64,000 nucleotides of DNA, from positions 1,550,001-1,614,000 of the forward strand of contig JAZAYU010000081.1 in the NCBI GenBank assembly GCA_038501625.1, read 5' to 3'. Shown here one piece after another: positions 21,237 through 33,879 of the stretch. A model generated the notes under the pieces. It did not search any database and had not been told where the DNA came from. It saw nothing but the letters and a program-made list of their open reading frames with translations. The number at the start of each line of letters is the position of its first letter. Position 1 is the stretch's first letter. Position numbers and translations under genes: made by a program. The DNA is from Corbicula japonica (lineage: Eukaryota; Mollusca; Bivalvia; Venerida; Cyrenidae).

Positions 21237-22849
21237 ATGCCTCGTGTACCCAAAAGAAAGCAAATTTCACGGAGGAAACAAAGAGGGCAGACCAAGAAGC
21301 CTGTTAAAAAAGAAGGTAAAATTACTGCAAAAAAGAATATTGTATATTTAGCATTTTTCGTATTTGAAGAAGCATGCTTTGTGGTGTTTGAGAAATGATT
21401 AAAGTTGTTACTTTATAATTATTGAATGTTTTGCAACACCAAAAAAGTCCTTTTTTGTAATGACTCTTTTAAACCTTGAAAGAAGACTAAATATCTTGTG
21501 CTTGTTCCATTTTTTTTTAAATTTAGATTGTTTGAGTTCTGGCTGAAGGGCAACAACTTTAAGGATCCAGTTTGAAAACAGATGATAACAGAGTTGCCTA
21601 CATTTGTGCCATTGCTGTGGATTTGCACTGTTTGCTTCTGTACATCTGTCAGAGATGACAAGATGAATCTGAAAGTAAACAGTGTAGATCTTGATCAGAC
21701 TGCATGGTTGTGTAAGCTTATCTGGATCTACACAGGGTTGTCCATAGGATATGACCTGTGGATTAAAGGAATAATTCACTTAGCAGCCAATTCAACACTT
21801 TTCATATGTGGTGGTTGCCTCATATAACTGTATGTTATTTTCTCAAGGATTTAATCATGTTTTTTTTTTCAGATGAATGGTCAGATTTTGACCAATTTAT
21901 GAAGACTTGCTTCACAGTATTAGTGGAGAAACCTCAGGATTCTAGTCCATCAGTTTTTTCAGCATCACATGAGAAAGTGGAGAAAGTTGACAGTGATGGT
22001 TTTAGTGCTGACGAGTTTTATGTTGTTCTTGACAAGCCTCTGCTATATTATGAACATGATAACCTCGATCAGTTCGTTGTAGACAAAACTGCCCACTTAT
22101 TCAGTGTTCTTAAAGAGGACTGCAGTAGATTGGTCGTTGGTGAATATGATTTCATAAGAAATGGACCAAATGTAACATTTGTACAACTTTATGATGGAGA
22201 AGTACCAAAAATAAAATTAGCTGTAGTGATAACATCCAACTTCGAGGTGAAGATCTCAGTGAAAAATAAACTGTTACCAGCTCAACATGAATTATGGAAG
22301 TGGATTCCTAGGATATGTGTTTCAGCTAAAAATGTTTTAAAGATTTTGAGAACTATCAAGAATTATAACGTCTGTATTGGGAATCCAGATGTTCATTTTC
22401 AAGGATTAATTCCAGCTGACTCCGATTTGGATGAAATTGGAGGACCTCGATTGCTGGGCTGTAGAGATACTTACACTGGAACCTCAACAATTGTTTCAAC
22501 CTCCTGTCAGCTGCTTGTTGGTTCATTACGATGCAAGGACTGCCAACATTACAGAGGTACTTTAAGATCGTTGTCCAACAGAAAGCGTGCACGAACTGAA
22601 AGTCTCGAGACACCTCAGGACTGGAAATCATCCAAAGTAAACGACTCAAAGTTAACAGCAGGTCAAAAGCTTCACAAGATTAAAATGCTGAAGACATTAG
22701 CTACATCTCTTGAGAAAGAAAATGCTAAATTAAGGAAAACAATAAACAGACAGACAAAGAACACAGGGGGGCTGCATCCAAATGAGCAAAATTCAGACCT
22801 TATACCAATAATGAACCAAACAGAAAACTATGCCAGTCCAGAGTTATAA
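21237..22849 (+). CDS. Two-exon transposase-related gene, N-terminal part intact
   Basis: Exon 1 (21237-21315) starts in good context after acceptor CTTGCTTTTTTCAG, so a 5' untranslated exon probably lies upstream. It encodes a very basic 26-residue leader (begins MPRVPKRKQIS) and ends at donor GAAG|GTAAAA in phase 1. Exon 2 (21873-22849) follows a T9CAG acceptor; the split codon G|AT gives Asp. The joined product is about 351 residues. It has a basic, nuclear-localisation-like start, a Cys-containing region near residues 235-255 (TSC..CKDCQHYRGTLR, possible zinc site), and a Lys/Glu coiled coil near 293-319. The layout resembles the N-terminal region of a mollusc family of transposase-related proteins that I know only loosely. 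Downstream sequence carries broken remains of that family's continuation, so the stop at 22849 is probably a truncation. An expressed truncated protein cannot be excluded. Confidence 0.55.
21664..21776. mobile_element. MITE-like copy in the intron, AACAGTGTAGATC family
   Basis: AAACAGTGTAGATCTTGATCAGACTGCAT and ATCTGGATCTACACAGGGTTGTCCATAG.. match the family at 12763-12970. It lies wholly inside the intron of the transposase-related gene. Confidence 0.5.
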
Positions 22850-23090
22850 CAGGATCTTTTCTGGTCTAAACAAATTTTTTCATGAGCTGAAAAACATGTA
22901 GTCAATGAGGTGGCATCGAATGTAAATGTTAATAAAATGGCCGGTAAAATGGTGCTTAGTCCTAAAGGGCAAATCCAGCGCAACATAATTAATGATGCCA
23001 TTAGGAAGTTTGGATTCATTAAGTCCAAGTGAAAGATTGCTTTGTGACAATACACGTACATGTATAAACGGTGATAAAAAATGGAACAGG
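22850..23090 (+). pseudogene. Decayed 3' continuation of the transposase-related gene
   Basis: After the stop, fragments in different frames read like the missing C-terminal part: FWSKQ, then HELKNM, then MRWH (22904), KWCLVLKGKSS (about 22955) and SPSERLLCDNTR (about 23025). They are separated by stops at about 22890 and 22922 and by at least two frameshifts. The order and spacing fit one ancestral frame, so this is neutral decay rather than chance. Confidence 0.5.
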
Positions 23091-23099
23091 ATTTTTTCT

Positions 23100-24440
23100 T
23101 CATGTATGCTACACAACAAGATATACTCAGGAGGTTACATGCCCAATTCAAATTTATTGTTTTATAGGATAGGCTGCAAATTTTTTACAAATTTTACTAA
23201 TTTATTTTGTATTGCTCAAACTATGAATAACATGAATCTAAATTTAAAAAATTAAATGCCTTTAACAATTTATTGGACTTTGTGGAATGTTTAGATTTGT
23301 GAAGTCAGCAAGCACGCACCCACTTTTTTTCATGAGTTGCTGCAAAAAAGCTATTTAATTACTTTGTCGTCAATGTGGCTGTTCCAACAGCCATTTAAAA
23401 AAGCCATAATATTACAAATTTCTTGTAATTTCTGTATTAATGAGAGTATTTATGTGTGTAAATATAAGGATTTAATCAGGGTATGAAAAAGATTTGGATT
23501 GTTTAAAGTAAGAGTGAAACTAAACAAGTGTTTTCAGAACCCAGATGAAAACCATCAAATATTGATTCAATTCCTATATGAAACAACATTAATATTAAAA
23601 CTAAAAAAACTTTTACAAATGTCACAAATTATTATGTTCATTGTTATGCATATCTCTTGGAATATGTTTAATATTTCAGAATCACTAGAGGGAGACTTTG
23701 GAGAAATGGTCTCCCAAAAGTGACTAGACATCTCCTTTTGTCGAGCTTTGGCCATTGAGAAAATTCATTTTTATGCTATATAGAGAAAGAATTGCTGTTG
23801 GCTGCAAACTTCTCCATAATCCAGTAAAATTATGACAAAACTTCTACCTGATTTGCAAGTCTAGTGAGAGCACTGAGAATTCAACATAACATCTTGAGAT
23901 GGCATCTTGTTCACATTACCTGTTATTTTCCCCAAAAACGGGAGCAAGACTAACAAATAGTTCCTGATCTCGTATAAATAACGACGACAAGACCAGGTAA
24001 AAATATAGGCTTTTTGCAATTCAATTGAATTGTCCCATGATATTTATCATCATCATCATCATCATATGGTCATATCCAAAAGAGACTGAGCTACATTAAC
24101 CTGGGGGTCAAACTCAACTAAAAATGGTTTTAGCATATTCTGAGAGTCTCAAGTCCTGTATCTTGAAAACTGTAAAGGCAGATAATTCATGGCTCCAACA
24201 AATATTCCACTGATGAAAACTATGTCACGATAATCAACACATATGTTTAAAATGATAGTGACTCTAGCTGGGAGCGAACCCAAAGTATACAAGATGTTGA
24301 AGAGCACCCCCATCCCCCATCCCATCCCACACACAAGCACACACTCTAACATCTTACAAAGACTGGACTGAACCAAACGAAAAAAATGTAATGTATATCT
24401 ACAATTTATCTAAAATAACTATATTTTAAGATAGAAAAAT
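23100..24440. other. Intergenic, little recognised
   Basis: AT-rich sequence. A short (ATC)n run lies at 24046-24066 and a piece with TAGCTGGGAGCGAACCC at 24257-24275 that recurs, inverted, at 38616-38636. No supported gene. Confidence 0.4.
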
Positions 24441-24456
24441 CGTGATCTTCAAACAA

Positions 24457-24600
24457 GGGCCCATGATCATCAAGATTGAGATTTGAATCCAGTCTCATAT
24501 CTCGAGCATCTGATTAGCTGACCAGTCGCCATTTTAGCCAATCAGATGTTTGAGATTTGATACTGGTCTCCTAATTTAGTTTTATATTGGACATAGTTCC
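24457..24600. mobile_element. MITE-like element, uninterrupted copy
   Basis: GGGCCCATGATCATCAAGATTGAGATTTGAATCCAGTCTC on the left pairs imperfectly with GAGATTTGATACTGGTCTCC..TTAGTTTTATATTGG on the right, around a palindromic centre AGCATCTGATTAGCTGACCAGTCGCC..AGCCAATCAGATG. It belongs to the family at 16200-16905. Confidence 0.5.
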
Positions 24601-24609
24601 TACATAGCT

Positions 24610-27600
24610 TACTTGCAGTGCTGAATAAGTCGTGCAGTGAAACAGACAAGGTGATGAAGATATAAGCCGGAACCAGTCTTGTCGCATTTCCTCACTAACA
24701 CACGGAAGTACACCAGGCTTCAGCTCCACAGGGTTTAATCCTTGCATCTTTAAAGCAGCTTAATCCATTTCATCAGAGTTTTAAATTTACCCTATCACTT
24801 CTTTTAATTGTACTGTTAAAATTGCTTTTATTTTAATGCAGTTCTATGATATTTTTCCATCGTATATACTTTAATGCATGTAATAATTGTGTATGGAAAG
24901 TAAGGTTCAATAACGCGAAGTTGTTTTCTGCGCACCAATTATTAACGGTACATAATCCGGAAAAGGCATACATGTACATCGTTCGGAACTCACATTATGT
25001 GACACAAGTCACCGTATAGATGTATTTTATGATAGTGTCATAGAATCCGAGTCCGGAAAATCAGTGAAAGTTAGAGGTAAAGCAGTTGCGATTATCCCAG
25101 TGTTGCTTCATCCAAAAACAATCGAAGTCATCCAGACTATTCATCGGAGTCGAAGATTCAAATATACTCATAAATCACAATGTAATAGTATTATAATACA
25201 GATATATCGCAGAAAACGTAAGCATCATTGTTCTGTGATTATTTTGCCAAATTATATTCATTATATATAAATTATTATTCCAAAATATATCTTGCCATAA
25301 TGGATAAATTTTAATGAAATCTTAGTTATGCGATTCCAGAAAGTTCACACTCACCCACAGTTTAAGTTTATTATTACACTCTTGTTTAAGCAACTGTGAC
25401 ACTATAACCCTGAATGAATCCTTTGTGTGATGTTAGATTCACTTTTGATAGTAACCTAGATGTGTCATGATTTATGCATTGCAATTGATCCTTTGAAAAT
25501 AGCTGTCCTTGTAATGAAATACTAAGCTATTGCAATAATACAGAGTAATTTATCTAATCTTAACATATGCACCCCAACAAAAACATGCCATTAATATATT
25601 TTATGCGATCTGTAACATAATAGTTTCTTTATTTCAAATGAGGAACACAACACGACAAAAAGCATTTATTTATTAATGTAATGTTTAAGATTTTACCAGA
25701 AACATTATCGAAGACTTCTTTTTGCAAGACTTATTAATTCTAAGTTCATTGCTCTGTTTACTTATTTAAGATAATGGCAAGATATCCCTAAGAAACGTTT
25801 AAACAATTTCTTGTTTGATTGTTTGTTAATTCCAGTTCAATTTTCTGTTTGCTTTCCTCTAAAAATGATTATTCAAGATTACAGAACAAGTTTTGAATGT
25901 CCACGTTTCAGTTTCGTTGACTTAACGGATCAACCAAATATAAAGGCAAAACAATGCATCCATAGCACTATACCTTTTTGTTTACTTTAGTAATTTATGT
26001 AATTAAACAAATAGTTTTAACTATCATATCACAACGCCGATTCATTGATTTTAGCACTTAATAATCCCCAAACAAGTCATAATCCATTCACAAAGTTTTC
26101 CAGAATCTGAAATTTTCAATCCCAGTTATTGATGGCTCGTGTCACTTCGGGGCAACGTCCAGTAAATAAGTTGTTATTCCATTAAATTGGATCAATATTT
26201 CTTTTAATGTTATTTCTAAAGTCTCATTTTTATTCTTCTTGTTTAATGAAGTTTATATATATTCAGTTCATACTAATTGTGTATTATATAGCAAGTTGAT
26301 AAAATCCAGTGGGGTTTTGTTTCTGTCCAGCCTATCCGGCTCCATCGATTCCAATCAATACCCTCCTTGATTGCAGCTTTAAGTCACTGACAGTTACAGA
26401 CCACAGGTGGCAGTAGTGCCAGCATTTATTTTCAGTTTATACAAAATAAATAACGTTAATAGTTAAGTTATGTCTGCGTGTAAATAAAATGCAACAAATC
26501 TTAAGACAGTTTTCCTTGAACACGTTCAAATTCAATTAACTTCTCATGAAAGCACGCGTGTGCACAGACTCTTTAATTGGCAATATTGAGACCATGCAGG
26601 TAATCTTTAAACGATTGTCAATGGATTGAAATTAACTTTCATAACAAATGTGCGGAAAGATCGCTGAGTTCATATAAAGCAAGAAGTCAAAGGAAAGTAA
26701 CTCTATATAAAAGAAAGGTCAAGTATCATAAAATATACCATTTTCATGAAAAGAAAATATGAATAACTTCAAATATACCACAAAATACGATTTGCGATGG
26801 GTATTCACTGAAAACAGCTGAGTGCTTTAACATGAAAGTACATGTTACAGGCATCTGGACAACTTTTGGTATGTTTTCCCAATACAAAGTATAGACAAAA
26901 ACAGCCCGTAATTGGCATTGTATATTTCTTTTTTGCTTTTGCCAAGATATCAACATTTATCGGTGAGTTATTCCGATTTCAAAAGAGCTAATTACAATTA
27001 ACGCAGTATGCAGTAAATAAGATATAAGAAAACTATTCTATTGAAAGTTTTTAATTGCAATAGTACAGGCACGCTAAAATTTATAAGCAACATTAATTTT
27101 CAGGTATTTTCATTTAAATGGGACATAACTAAACACCTAGTCGATCAGGAGTTGTCATTCTTATTGTCAGAAATAACTTTGATGATACGGATAAATTATT
27201 TCAAGGATGGTGCCAGTCGGACAAATACTTCTAACTTGGCGGAGCTTAAATAACAATCAAGAGTTATCAGCATTCTTCATAACTCAATCACGAGTTATAA
27301 TTCTTGTTTTTAGAAACAGCTTTGTTTATATAGATGGCATATTTCAAGATTTGTTCAAACAGAACACGTACTTTCAAAGTAATAAGCAACATTAAGATTT
27401 CAGTTAAAATAATTGTTAAAGAAGACTCCATAAACAATTTTGATTTACTATTCATGTTGTCAGAAAAGCTTTGTTCATGAAAATGATATATTCAAAGTAT
27501 TGTGTCAATATGAAAGTACTTTCAAATTTATTAGTTACATTTAGTTTCATGTTTAAGTTGTTTGACTACCGATGCGCGATGTATTGCGACACACACAAAA

Positions 27601-27980
27601 ACTGTGATTATCAAAAGACATATTTTGGCCGAATAGGATTCCACTGTGGTAGAGTTAGATAACATAGCAATGTCTTGAACTCGAAGATGTAATTTTATAC
27701 GTATAAACACTAACATTTCATTTTGCTATCAAATTATTAAACACTTACTTAGGATATGGCATTTAGTTTATTATTCTTTAAATGACTTGTGTGTTACTTC
27801 TTGTTGACGACTGCTAAATGATTCGATTTGACATGAGTTAACAGAAACACAATTTATTTTAGATTCACCAAAACGATGTTGAATTTGTTTAAACTTTCAA
27901 TTTCAAATCATTAACGGAAACTGGATTTACAAAATTATATCATTAACGGAAACGGGATTTTCAACATTACCACCTAAACA
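24610..27980. other. Intergenic, nothing supported
   Basis: AT-rich sequence without recognisable genes, RNA or repeat structure; ORFs of 60-70 codons here have no splice or composition support. Confidence 0.4.
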
Positions 27981-28126
27981 TAGTTAAACAACAAATAAAT
28001 GAGCCAAACCAACTTCACTTAGAGCTTTACCACGAATAAATGAGCCAAAGAACCCAAACCTAGAGTTAAACAACAGTAAATGAGCAAAAATACCTTTTGC
28101 ATTAGGAGAGCCGGACTCCAGGTTAC

Positions 28127-28258
28127 CTTCCGGGTATATGGTTGCATGGTCAGCTGGATCCAGGCCTCCCATTCCTGCTCAGACAGACCAGCCATGGAGC
28201 CTGGCTTCACCAAACCTACGTCACAGAATACACTTTCGCCTCTCTGACGCGACGCCAT
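28127..28258 (-). CDS. Candidate first coding exon, 44 codons
   Basis: The ATG at 28258 is in a near-ideal context (AACATGG) and opens MASRQRGESVFCDVG.., continuing through SEQEWEAWIQLT to PYTRK, then donor GGAAG|GTAACC in phase 0. The sequence is distinctly GC-richer than its surroundings, and the residues look like real protein (balanced composition, several Trp and Glu). An upstream ATG at 28288 is in frame but in a poorer context. The next exon to the left was not found: an acceptor at about 28055 gives the wrong phase. I do not recognise the product. Confidence 0.4.
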
Positions 28259-28299
28259 GTTTTTTTTAACGCATTTGAGGTTTAACAAGACTCACGTGT

Positions 28300-30100
28300 T
28301 TTTAATACAAAGTCAAATCATTAGAAATACATCCTTCTTATTTGCTAGTGTTTCTAATAGCGAAGTACTTCCACCTATCTCTGCTGTTAACAAACCATAT
28401 CCAATTTCTAGTTAGTCGAGTATGATGGTTAGAATTTGTTGCTGTTCCTTTCAACAAGTATTATGATTTCAGCCATTGAAAGATACAATCCTTTTTTATC
28501 AAGATCTTTTTAATGACTGAATTAAGCAGCATACTGGCCAGTTTATGTTATCCGTTTACCACAAGAATGTACAAGCGCTGTATTTCTCACTTCCTAAAAC
28601 AATAAACGTTTCTCTGGGTATGCTTACTTTAACAACTTTATTACACGATGCCTCTCCTTTAAATAAATAGTTTCACTTAACATCAAAAACAAAAGAGCAG
28701 ATGTCGCCAAACTTTCCAGAACTTAAAAGTTAGAACACAGTAAAGCTTAAACACTTTGAACAAATTGATGCGAAGAGACAATTAAAATATTTGAATGACA
28801 TTGATTTAACTTGTATATCAAGTGATGCATAGAAAAAAGCAACTGTTTTATTGCATTTGATAAGTGCCTTTAACATGAGTATTGTCTCTCTATTTACTAA
28901 GCCATCAACGTTAAGAGGCTCATACCACTGACTGATAAGATTTTGAGCGCAACAATGACTCTTAATTCATTTTTGATCAACTTTAAAGGTCCCACAGTGC
29001 TTTCCAAGTATGCCAATTTATGGTAAAAGATGTCGTAAAAGCGATGTTCAAGTTGCAGTAAATGAGCTCAATTAGCAAGGTCGAGTTGATTGAGACGTGT
29101 TGAGATCGTGAAGGTCGTAAAAAAGCAAACCTGTAGGCGTCTCTGCAACATACTTAACAGAAGCTATGCTAATTTGCTCTGTTATGATATGCTGGGGGAC
29201 AGTTCTTCATATGAATTCCAAGCAGGTGTTCAGGTAGTTTATGCAACCAGTACGATTCAAAAACCCCACATACAACTAGCTGCTTTGTTTGGTGGTCCCA
29301 ATGTCGTAAACAAATAAGTTGTCTTAAAGTCGATGGTTCACTAAAAATTACATTTGAATAATTCCAACACGTCGAAAAGGTACTCAATACTGCACAGATG
29401 GATTCTTACACCACTCGAAGCACTTTAAAATAGTTACAAGAAAAAACCCAACTGGCTTAGATGTCGTAAAATTAAAAATAGTCTCTTAAATGTTAATATA
29501 TTTAAACACATGATCACAAATAAATAGTTACTGTTTATCTCTCGCATAAATCTCCCATTCTTCTTTAAAAGAATATAACAAAAGCACTATGTGGATCACA
29601 ATCAGGAAATCATGAAACAATCCTCACGCGAAACAAATCTGTGCAATGGTTATAATAAGCCAAATAGGTATTTTCTTTTAATCAAACTTGGGTCACGCTG
29701 ACAGCAGCGGACGGCACAAACTTTGTAGTTTTTAAAACGCAACAAAACAACAGATATTAAAACCAAAACATCACTCCTTCGCCCCTGCTAGGCGCCATGT
29801 CATTTCAAAAAGGGGACACAAATGGCGAATAAGATGCAAAGATAATATTTGACATGGCTTTTCAAAGTTTAAATATCACTTAAACTAGTGATTTCTCAAG
29901 ACCAACACTTGATTTCAACAAAAGGCAGTGTTTAATTAGCAACACTTAACGAATAATGAGTAGAATTAGTAATGACTTAGCAAATATATTAATGTCTCAA
30001 CAGGTAGGATTGTTTTTGTTTCTTGTTTGAACGTCTGAAATTGGAGCAAGTAGTGTATACAAATAAGTTAACCATTATACATCCATGGATACTGTAGGGC
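28300..30100. other. Intergenic, nothing supported
   Basis: AT-rich sequence. A short minus-strand ATGGCG frame at about 29795 ends after 13 codons. No gene or repeat is supported. Confidence 0.35.
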
Positions 30101-30104
30101 AAAC

Positions 30105-30215
30105 TGACCAAGGGTCAAGATCTTAAAATTGAAACTGGAAACCACTGTCCGTTTCGGCCAATCAGAGATTAAGATTTGTTTTTAGGATTTCAAGTCACAA
30201 GTTTTCAGAATTTCT
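30105..30215. mobile_element. Diverged MITE-like copy
   Basis: AGGGTCAAGATCTTAAAATTGAAACTGG and CCAATCAGAGATTAAGATTTG resemble the family at 16200-16905 and 24457-24600, shortened. Confidence 0.3.
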
Positions 30216-30317
30216 AACCTTCACTCAATCTAGAAAAAGATTATGAAAATAAGAACAAACATAGACATCAGACAAATTCTCTAACCGGTCTTCTTTTGCT
30301 GTAAGGGTAGGTATTCA

Positions 30318-30420
30318 AAAGGCTGTGACGCAGTGTAGCAGTTACGTCGCTCGTGATAAGAAATGGAAGTTATTGAACTTATCACGAGCAACGTAATTGC
30401 TACACTGCGTCGCAGCCTTC
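30318..30420. mobile_element. 43-bp inverted repeat (foldback)
   Basis: AAGGCTGTGACGCAGTGTAGCAGTTACGTCGCTCGTGATAAG is the near-perfect reverse complement of the right arm at 30378-30420, with a 17-bp spacer. About three mismatches are visible. No flanking duplication is obvious. Confidence 0.65.
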
Positions 30421-30673
30421 AAGTTAATTAGACTTTACTCTTTAGAAACGAAGTCGTTTTCTTCAGTGAACCAGAAATTGCACATATCCTGCTTTCAATC
30501 AACTACTCCCAGCACAAATACCTTACATTAATACGGTATGTGATACAACAGGAACTGAGACTCTCGTAGCATCAAAACATGTTTGCATTCCTTTATGTTA
30601 TCGCCGTTGTAAGAGAGATTTTCGTATGAAACTGCCACAAACACTTTATAAGAGTGTGCATTTCAAAGCTTAA

Positions 30674-30757
30674 TTATAAAATGATTTGACTTCTGCCCAT
30701 AAACCAGCGGACTATGGCTCCAGCGAAACCGATGTCGCAATCATAATCAGCGTCGCA
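30674..30757 (-). CDS. Candidate terminal coding exon, 27 codons
   Basis: A strong acceptor (T-rich tract then CTTCTAAAG) precedes an open 84-nt exon, CDADYDCDIG through RWFMGRSQIIL, ending in TAA. Composition is coding-like and GC-rich compared with its flanks, and two Cys are close together. It is in phase 0 with the first-exon candidate at 34758-34829 on the same strand, so the two may form one short gene of about 51 residues with a 4-kb intron; intervening exons could exist. I do not recognise the product. Confidence 0.3.
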   Translation of the reverse strand, partial: CDADYDCDIGFAGAIVRWFMGRSQIIL

Positions 30758-30889
30758 CTTTAGAAGAAAAAAAAACTGTAATTTATTCTGTACATTGACA
30801 TCGATCAAATTAGTACATTGAACCCATAACAAACGAACCAAAACCCAATGGCCGAAACGTCTTAAAAAGAGTTGTTGTTTCAAAATATT

Positions 30890-32295
30890 TATATAAACAT
30901 TAGAATACGATAAACAAATGTACAGTATTAGAGGGTAAACATTTGTATAATTGTAAAAGACAAATACATCTATTTAAATATATAACATATAAATCAAAGT
31001 ATCGTGTAAAACTTGCCGTTTTGGTATATTTGGTCCTAAGCTGGTTTCACAAAATTACCGTTACAATCTTTATGTATGGTATATGTTTGTTTTAAACAGC
31101 AACAACTTAATCTTCGTATAAAAAATTTAGTTTGAAAAATACGCAGTGATAAGAGAAAATTATATTATCCGAAAGCCTTATTTCAACATTGCGTGTCGCT
31201 GCAAAGAAATTATCCAACCTACCGCGTTCGATCCTGCGCCTGGCCGTGAGAAATACGAAGTCTTTTTATTCAAATTATAACATTTTTTGGGCCAGGACGA
31301 GAGACAAGTTGCTGAGTGGAACATAATTCCAACCACTCATTTGGACAACACTCATGCAAACTTATATAATGACAAATTAGGATTTTATGTAAACATTTCG
31401 ATAAATAATCACATGATCGAATATTTGCTAATTTAATATTTGTTTTATTCAGGCCATTGACTGTCGTGTTCATTGGCTAACAATAAAAATCTTTATTGGG
31501 GTTTTGTCTTAAATTTAGATCTGATAGTTGGTTTTGACCGTGTTTTATTTCGTTTGTTATGACCAAGACTATATGATATACATAACCAGCTAGTAGAGTG
31601 CTGACTGCTGAGCCTAACTATTCGTGAATATTTACATGTACTGTTTCTTTTATGACAATGGTTTAGTCTTTTGACCACTACAATAAGCAAACATTAGCAA
31701 TAAGTCTGTTTCCATTTGCCGAAGGTTCATCCCTCTACTGATTCCGTGAATGTTTCCAATTTTTTTGAGCTGGGGTCGGTCGTTTGAAACTTTATCACTA
31801 CAGTTTAAATTAACCAGTTGTTATTATCCAAGGAAATAAGGACAGTTGTGTGAAATATTTGAAATATTTTAAATACCGTTAATGTATCATTAGAAACTTG
31901 TTTTTCCAGTGTTCAATTGCATAAAGTAAAAGTAAATATGTATGCTTTCATTTGTAAGAATTTTTCTAAATTTAAACCTAGTTTATTCGTGGGTTTAACC
32001 CGATGTTAAGGTATTGAACAACAGATTGTTACACAACAACAATTGCTCAATGCATCACAGTAGAAGTAACTCCTACCTGAGACCAGTTGTTGAAATCTTC
32101 ATACATTAGTTTTTTAAATAGTGAACAAAATTACATTACAAAATTTAATATTTCTCTCAAATTAGGTTGTTTCTTCCGTTTATTATATTTTTAAGTTTCA
32201 GGTGGCATAAAACAGCATAATGCATCTAAAGAAGTTGAAATGTGATCGGCAGATGTGTATATCTACCTAGTGATTATCGTCCCTGGTAGGTACGC
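30890..32295. other. Possible intron or intergenic, nothing recognised
   Basis: AT-rich sequence without supported features. Confidence 0.35.
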
Positions 32296-32298
32296 AAT

Positions 32299-33098
32299 AA
32301 TTTAACAACTAGTAACGGTTCGATATTGATAACTTCTCTACTCAATAAGTTAACACATAGTAACGGTACGTTATCGCTAACTTCTCTACTAAATAAATTA
32401 ACACCTACCAACTGTACGTTATCGATAACTTCTCTACTCAATAACGTAACAACTAGTAACGGTGCGTTATCGATAACTTCTCTATTCAATAACGTAACAA
32501 CTAGTAACGGTGCGTTATCGATAACTTCTCTACTCAATAAGTTAACAACTAGTAACGGTGCGTTATCGATAACTTCTCTATTCAATAACGTAACAACTAG
32601 TAACGGTGCGTTATCGATAACTTCTCTACTCAATAAGTTAACAACTAGTAACGGTACGTTATCGATAACTTCTCTATTCAATAACGTAACAACTAGTAAC
32701 GGTACGTTATCGATAACTTCTCTACTCAATAAGTTAACAACTAGTAACGGTACGTTATCGATAACTTCTCTATTCAATAACGTAACAACTAGTAATGGTA
32801 CGTTATCGATAACTTCTCTACTCAATAACGTAACAACTAGTAACAGTACGTTATCGATAACTTCTCTACTAAATAACGTAACAACTAGTAACGGTACGTT
32901 ATCGATAACTTCTCTACTCAATAACGTAACAACTAGTAACGGTACGTTATCGATAACTTCTCTACTCAATAACGTAACGGTGCGTTATCGATAACTTCTC
33001 TATTCAATAACTCAGCAACTAGTAACGGTGCGTTATCGATAACTTCTCTACTCAATAAGTTAACAACTAGTAACGGTACGTTATCGATAACTTGTCAT
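32299..33098. repeat. 48-bp minisatellite, about 16 copies
   Basis: The unit contains AACTTCTCTACTCAATAACG, TAACAACTAGTAACGG and the palindrome TTATCGATAA. Fourteen consecutive unit starts fall exactly 48 bp apart (32331 to 32955), then one unit has a 10-bp deletion (next start at 32993), then two more at 33041 and 33089. Variants alternate (CTATTCAATAACG and CTACTCAATAAGT), showing a two-unit higher order in the middle. Because 48 is divisible by three, both strands stay open for over 660 bp; no splice site, start context or coding bias supports either frame. Confidence 0.9.
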
Positions 33099-33099
33099 T

Positions 33100-33870
33100 T
33101 CTGATTGGAAAATCATCAATTAAAGATTATTCTTTGTTTTATTACATTCAAAGAGCAGAGTATTACGTGACTGTCTACCGATCCATAATCAAATATAACT
33201 AAAATCTGTTAATCTGTTATTGGTGATGTCACTTTATCAATTATTCTGATGTCATCATGCGCCTAATTTATGTGATATCCTATTATTTATGTGTTCAGAT
33301 GTAAAGAAATGACATTTTTTGTTTATTTCATAAATTATATATTATTTTACTGACTAGTCTTATATTTGATTAAATAATTTCTCTATATATGTTAAGTTTG
33401 TAATAATATCTAAATTAACAACTTCATGGTTATACACGCAGATGATGAATGATTTCCACAAGGGTAAAAGTGGGGAGTTTTCACCATCAATCGGGATTGA
33501 CGTGGATGACCCTATATGCGAACTTTGAGACAAAATTGCGGGTGTAACTATTTATTATCTGCGACATAGCTCGGATAAATTATGGAAAGAGGTTTCAAGG
33601 GGCTGATTATCACTGAATTGTTCAAGTCAAGTTGCATTTTATCAGACTTAAGCGGAATTTACGGCGCTTAGCTGGAGTGCTCTAAACGTCTGTACATAAA
33701 TCATAAAATGACATGTATATATTTAACTATTTAAATATCCACATACTTACAAAACAGAACGCGCTTCCAGTCAATAATTAATAGTTTTGTACTGTCGTGT
33801 TATGTTCAAACGTCGCAACAAAACATGTTATTTTATCATAAAAGAATGTAAACGACTATATTGAATAAGA
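33100..33870. other. No gene recognised
   Basis: AT-rich sequence between the minisatellite and the SINE with no supported feature. Confidence 0.35.
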
Positions 33871-33879
33871 AATAATTTG

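Noticed and set aside
27984..28060. Second exon for the candidate at 28127-28258
   Set aside because: The acceptor GTTTAACTCTAG is reasonable, but phase 0 hits a stop within 11 codons; the open frame is in another phase and lies in a short duplicated sequence.
32274..32994. Two overlapping 220-230-codon ORFs on opposite strands (repeat proteins)
   Set aside because: They lie wholly in the 48-bp minisatellite. A period divisible by three keeps any stop-free frame open, and neither strand has start context, splice sites or composition that differ from the DNA repeat.
32299..33098. CRISPR-like array
   Set aside because: The units are contiguous, with no unique spacers, and the rest of the window is eukaryotic.
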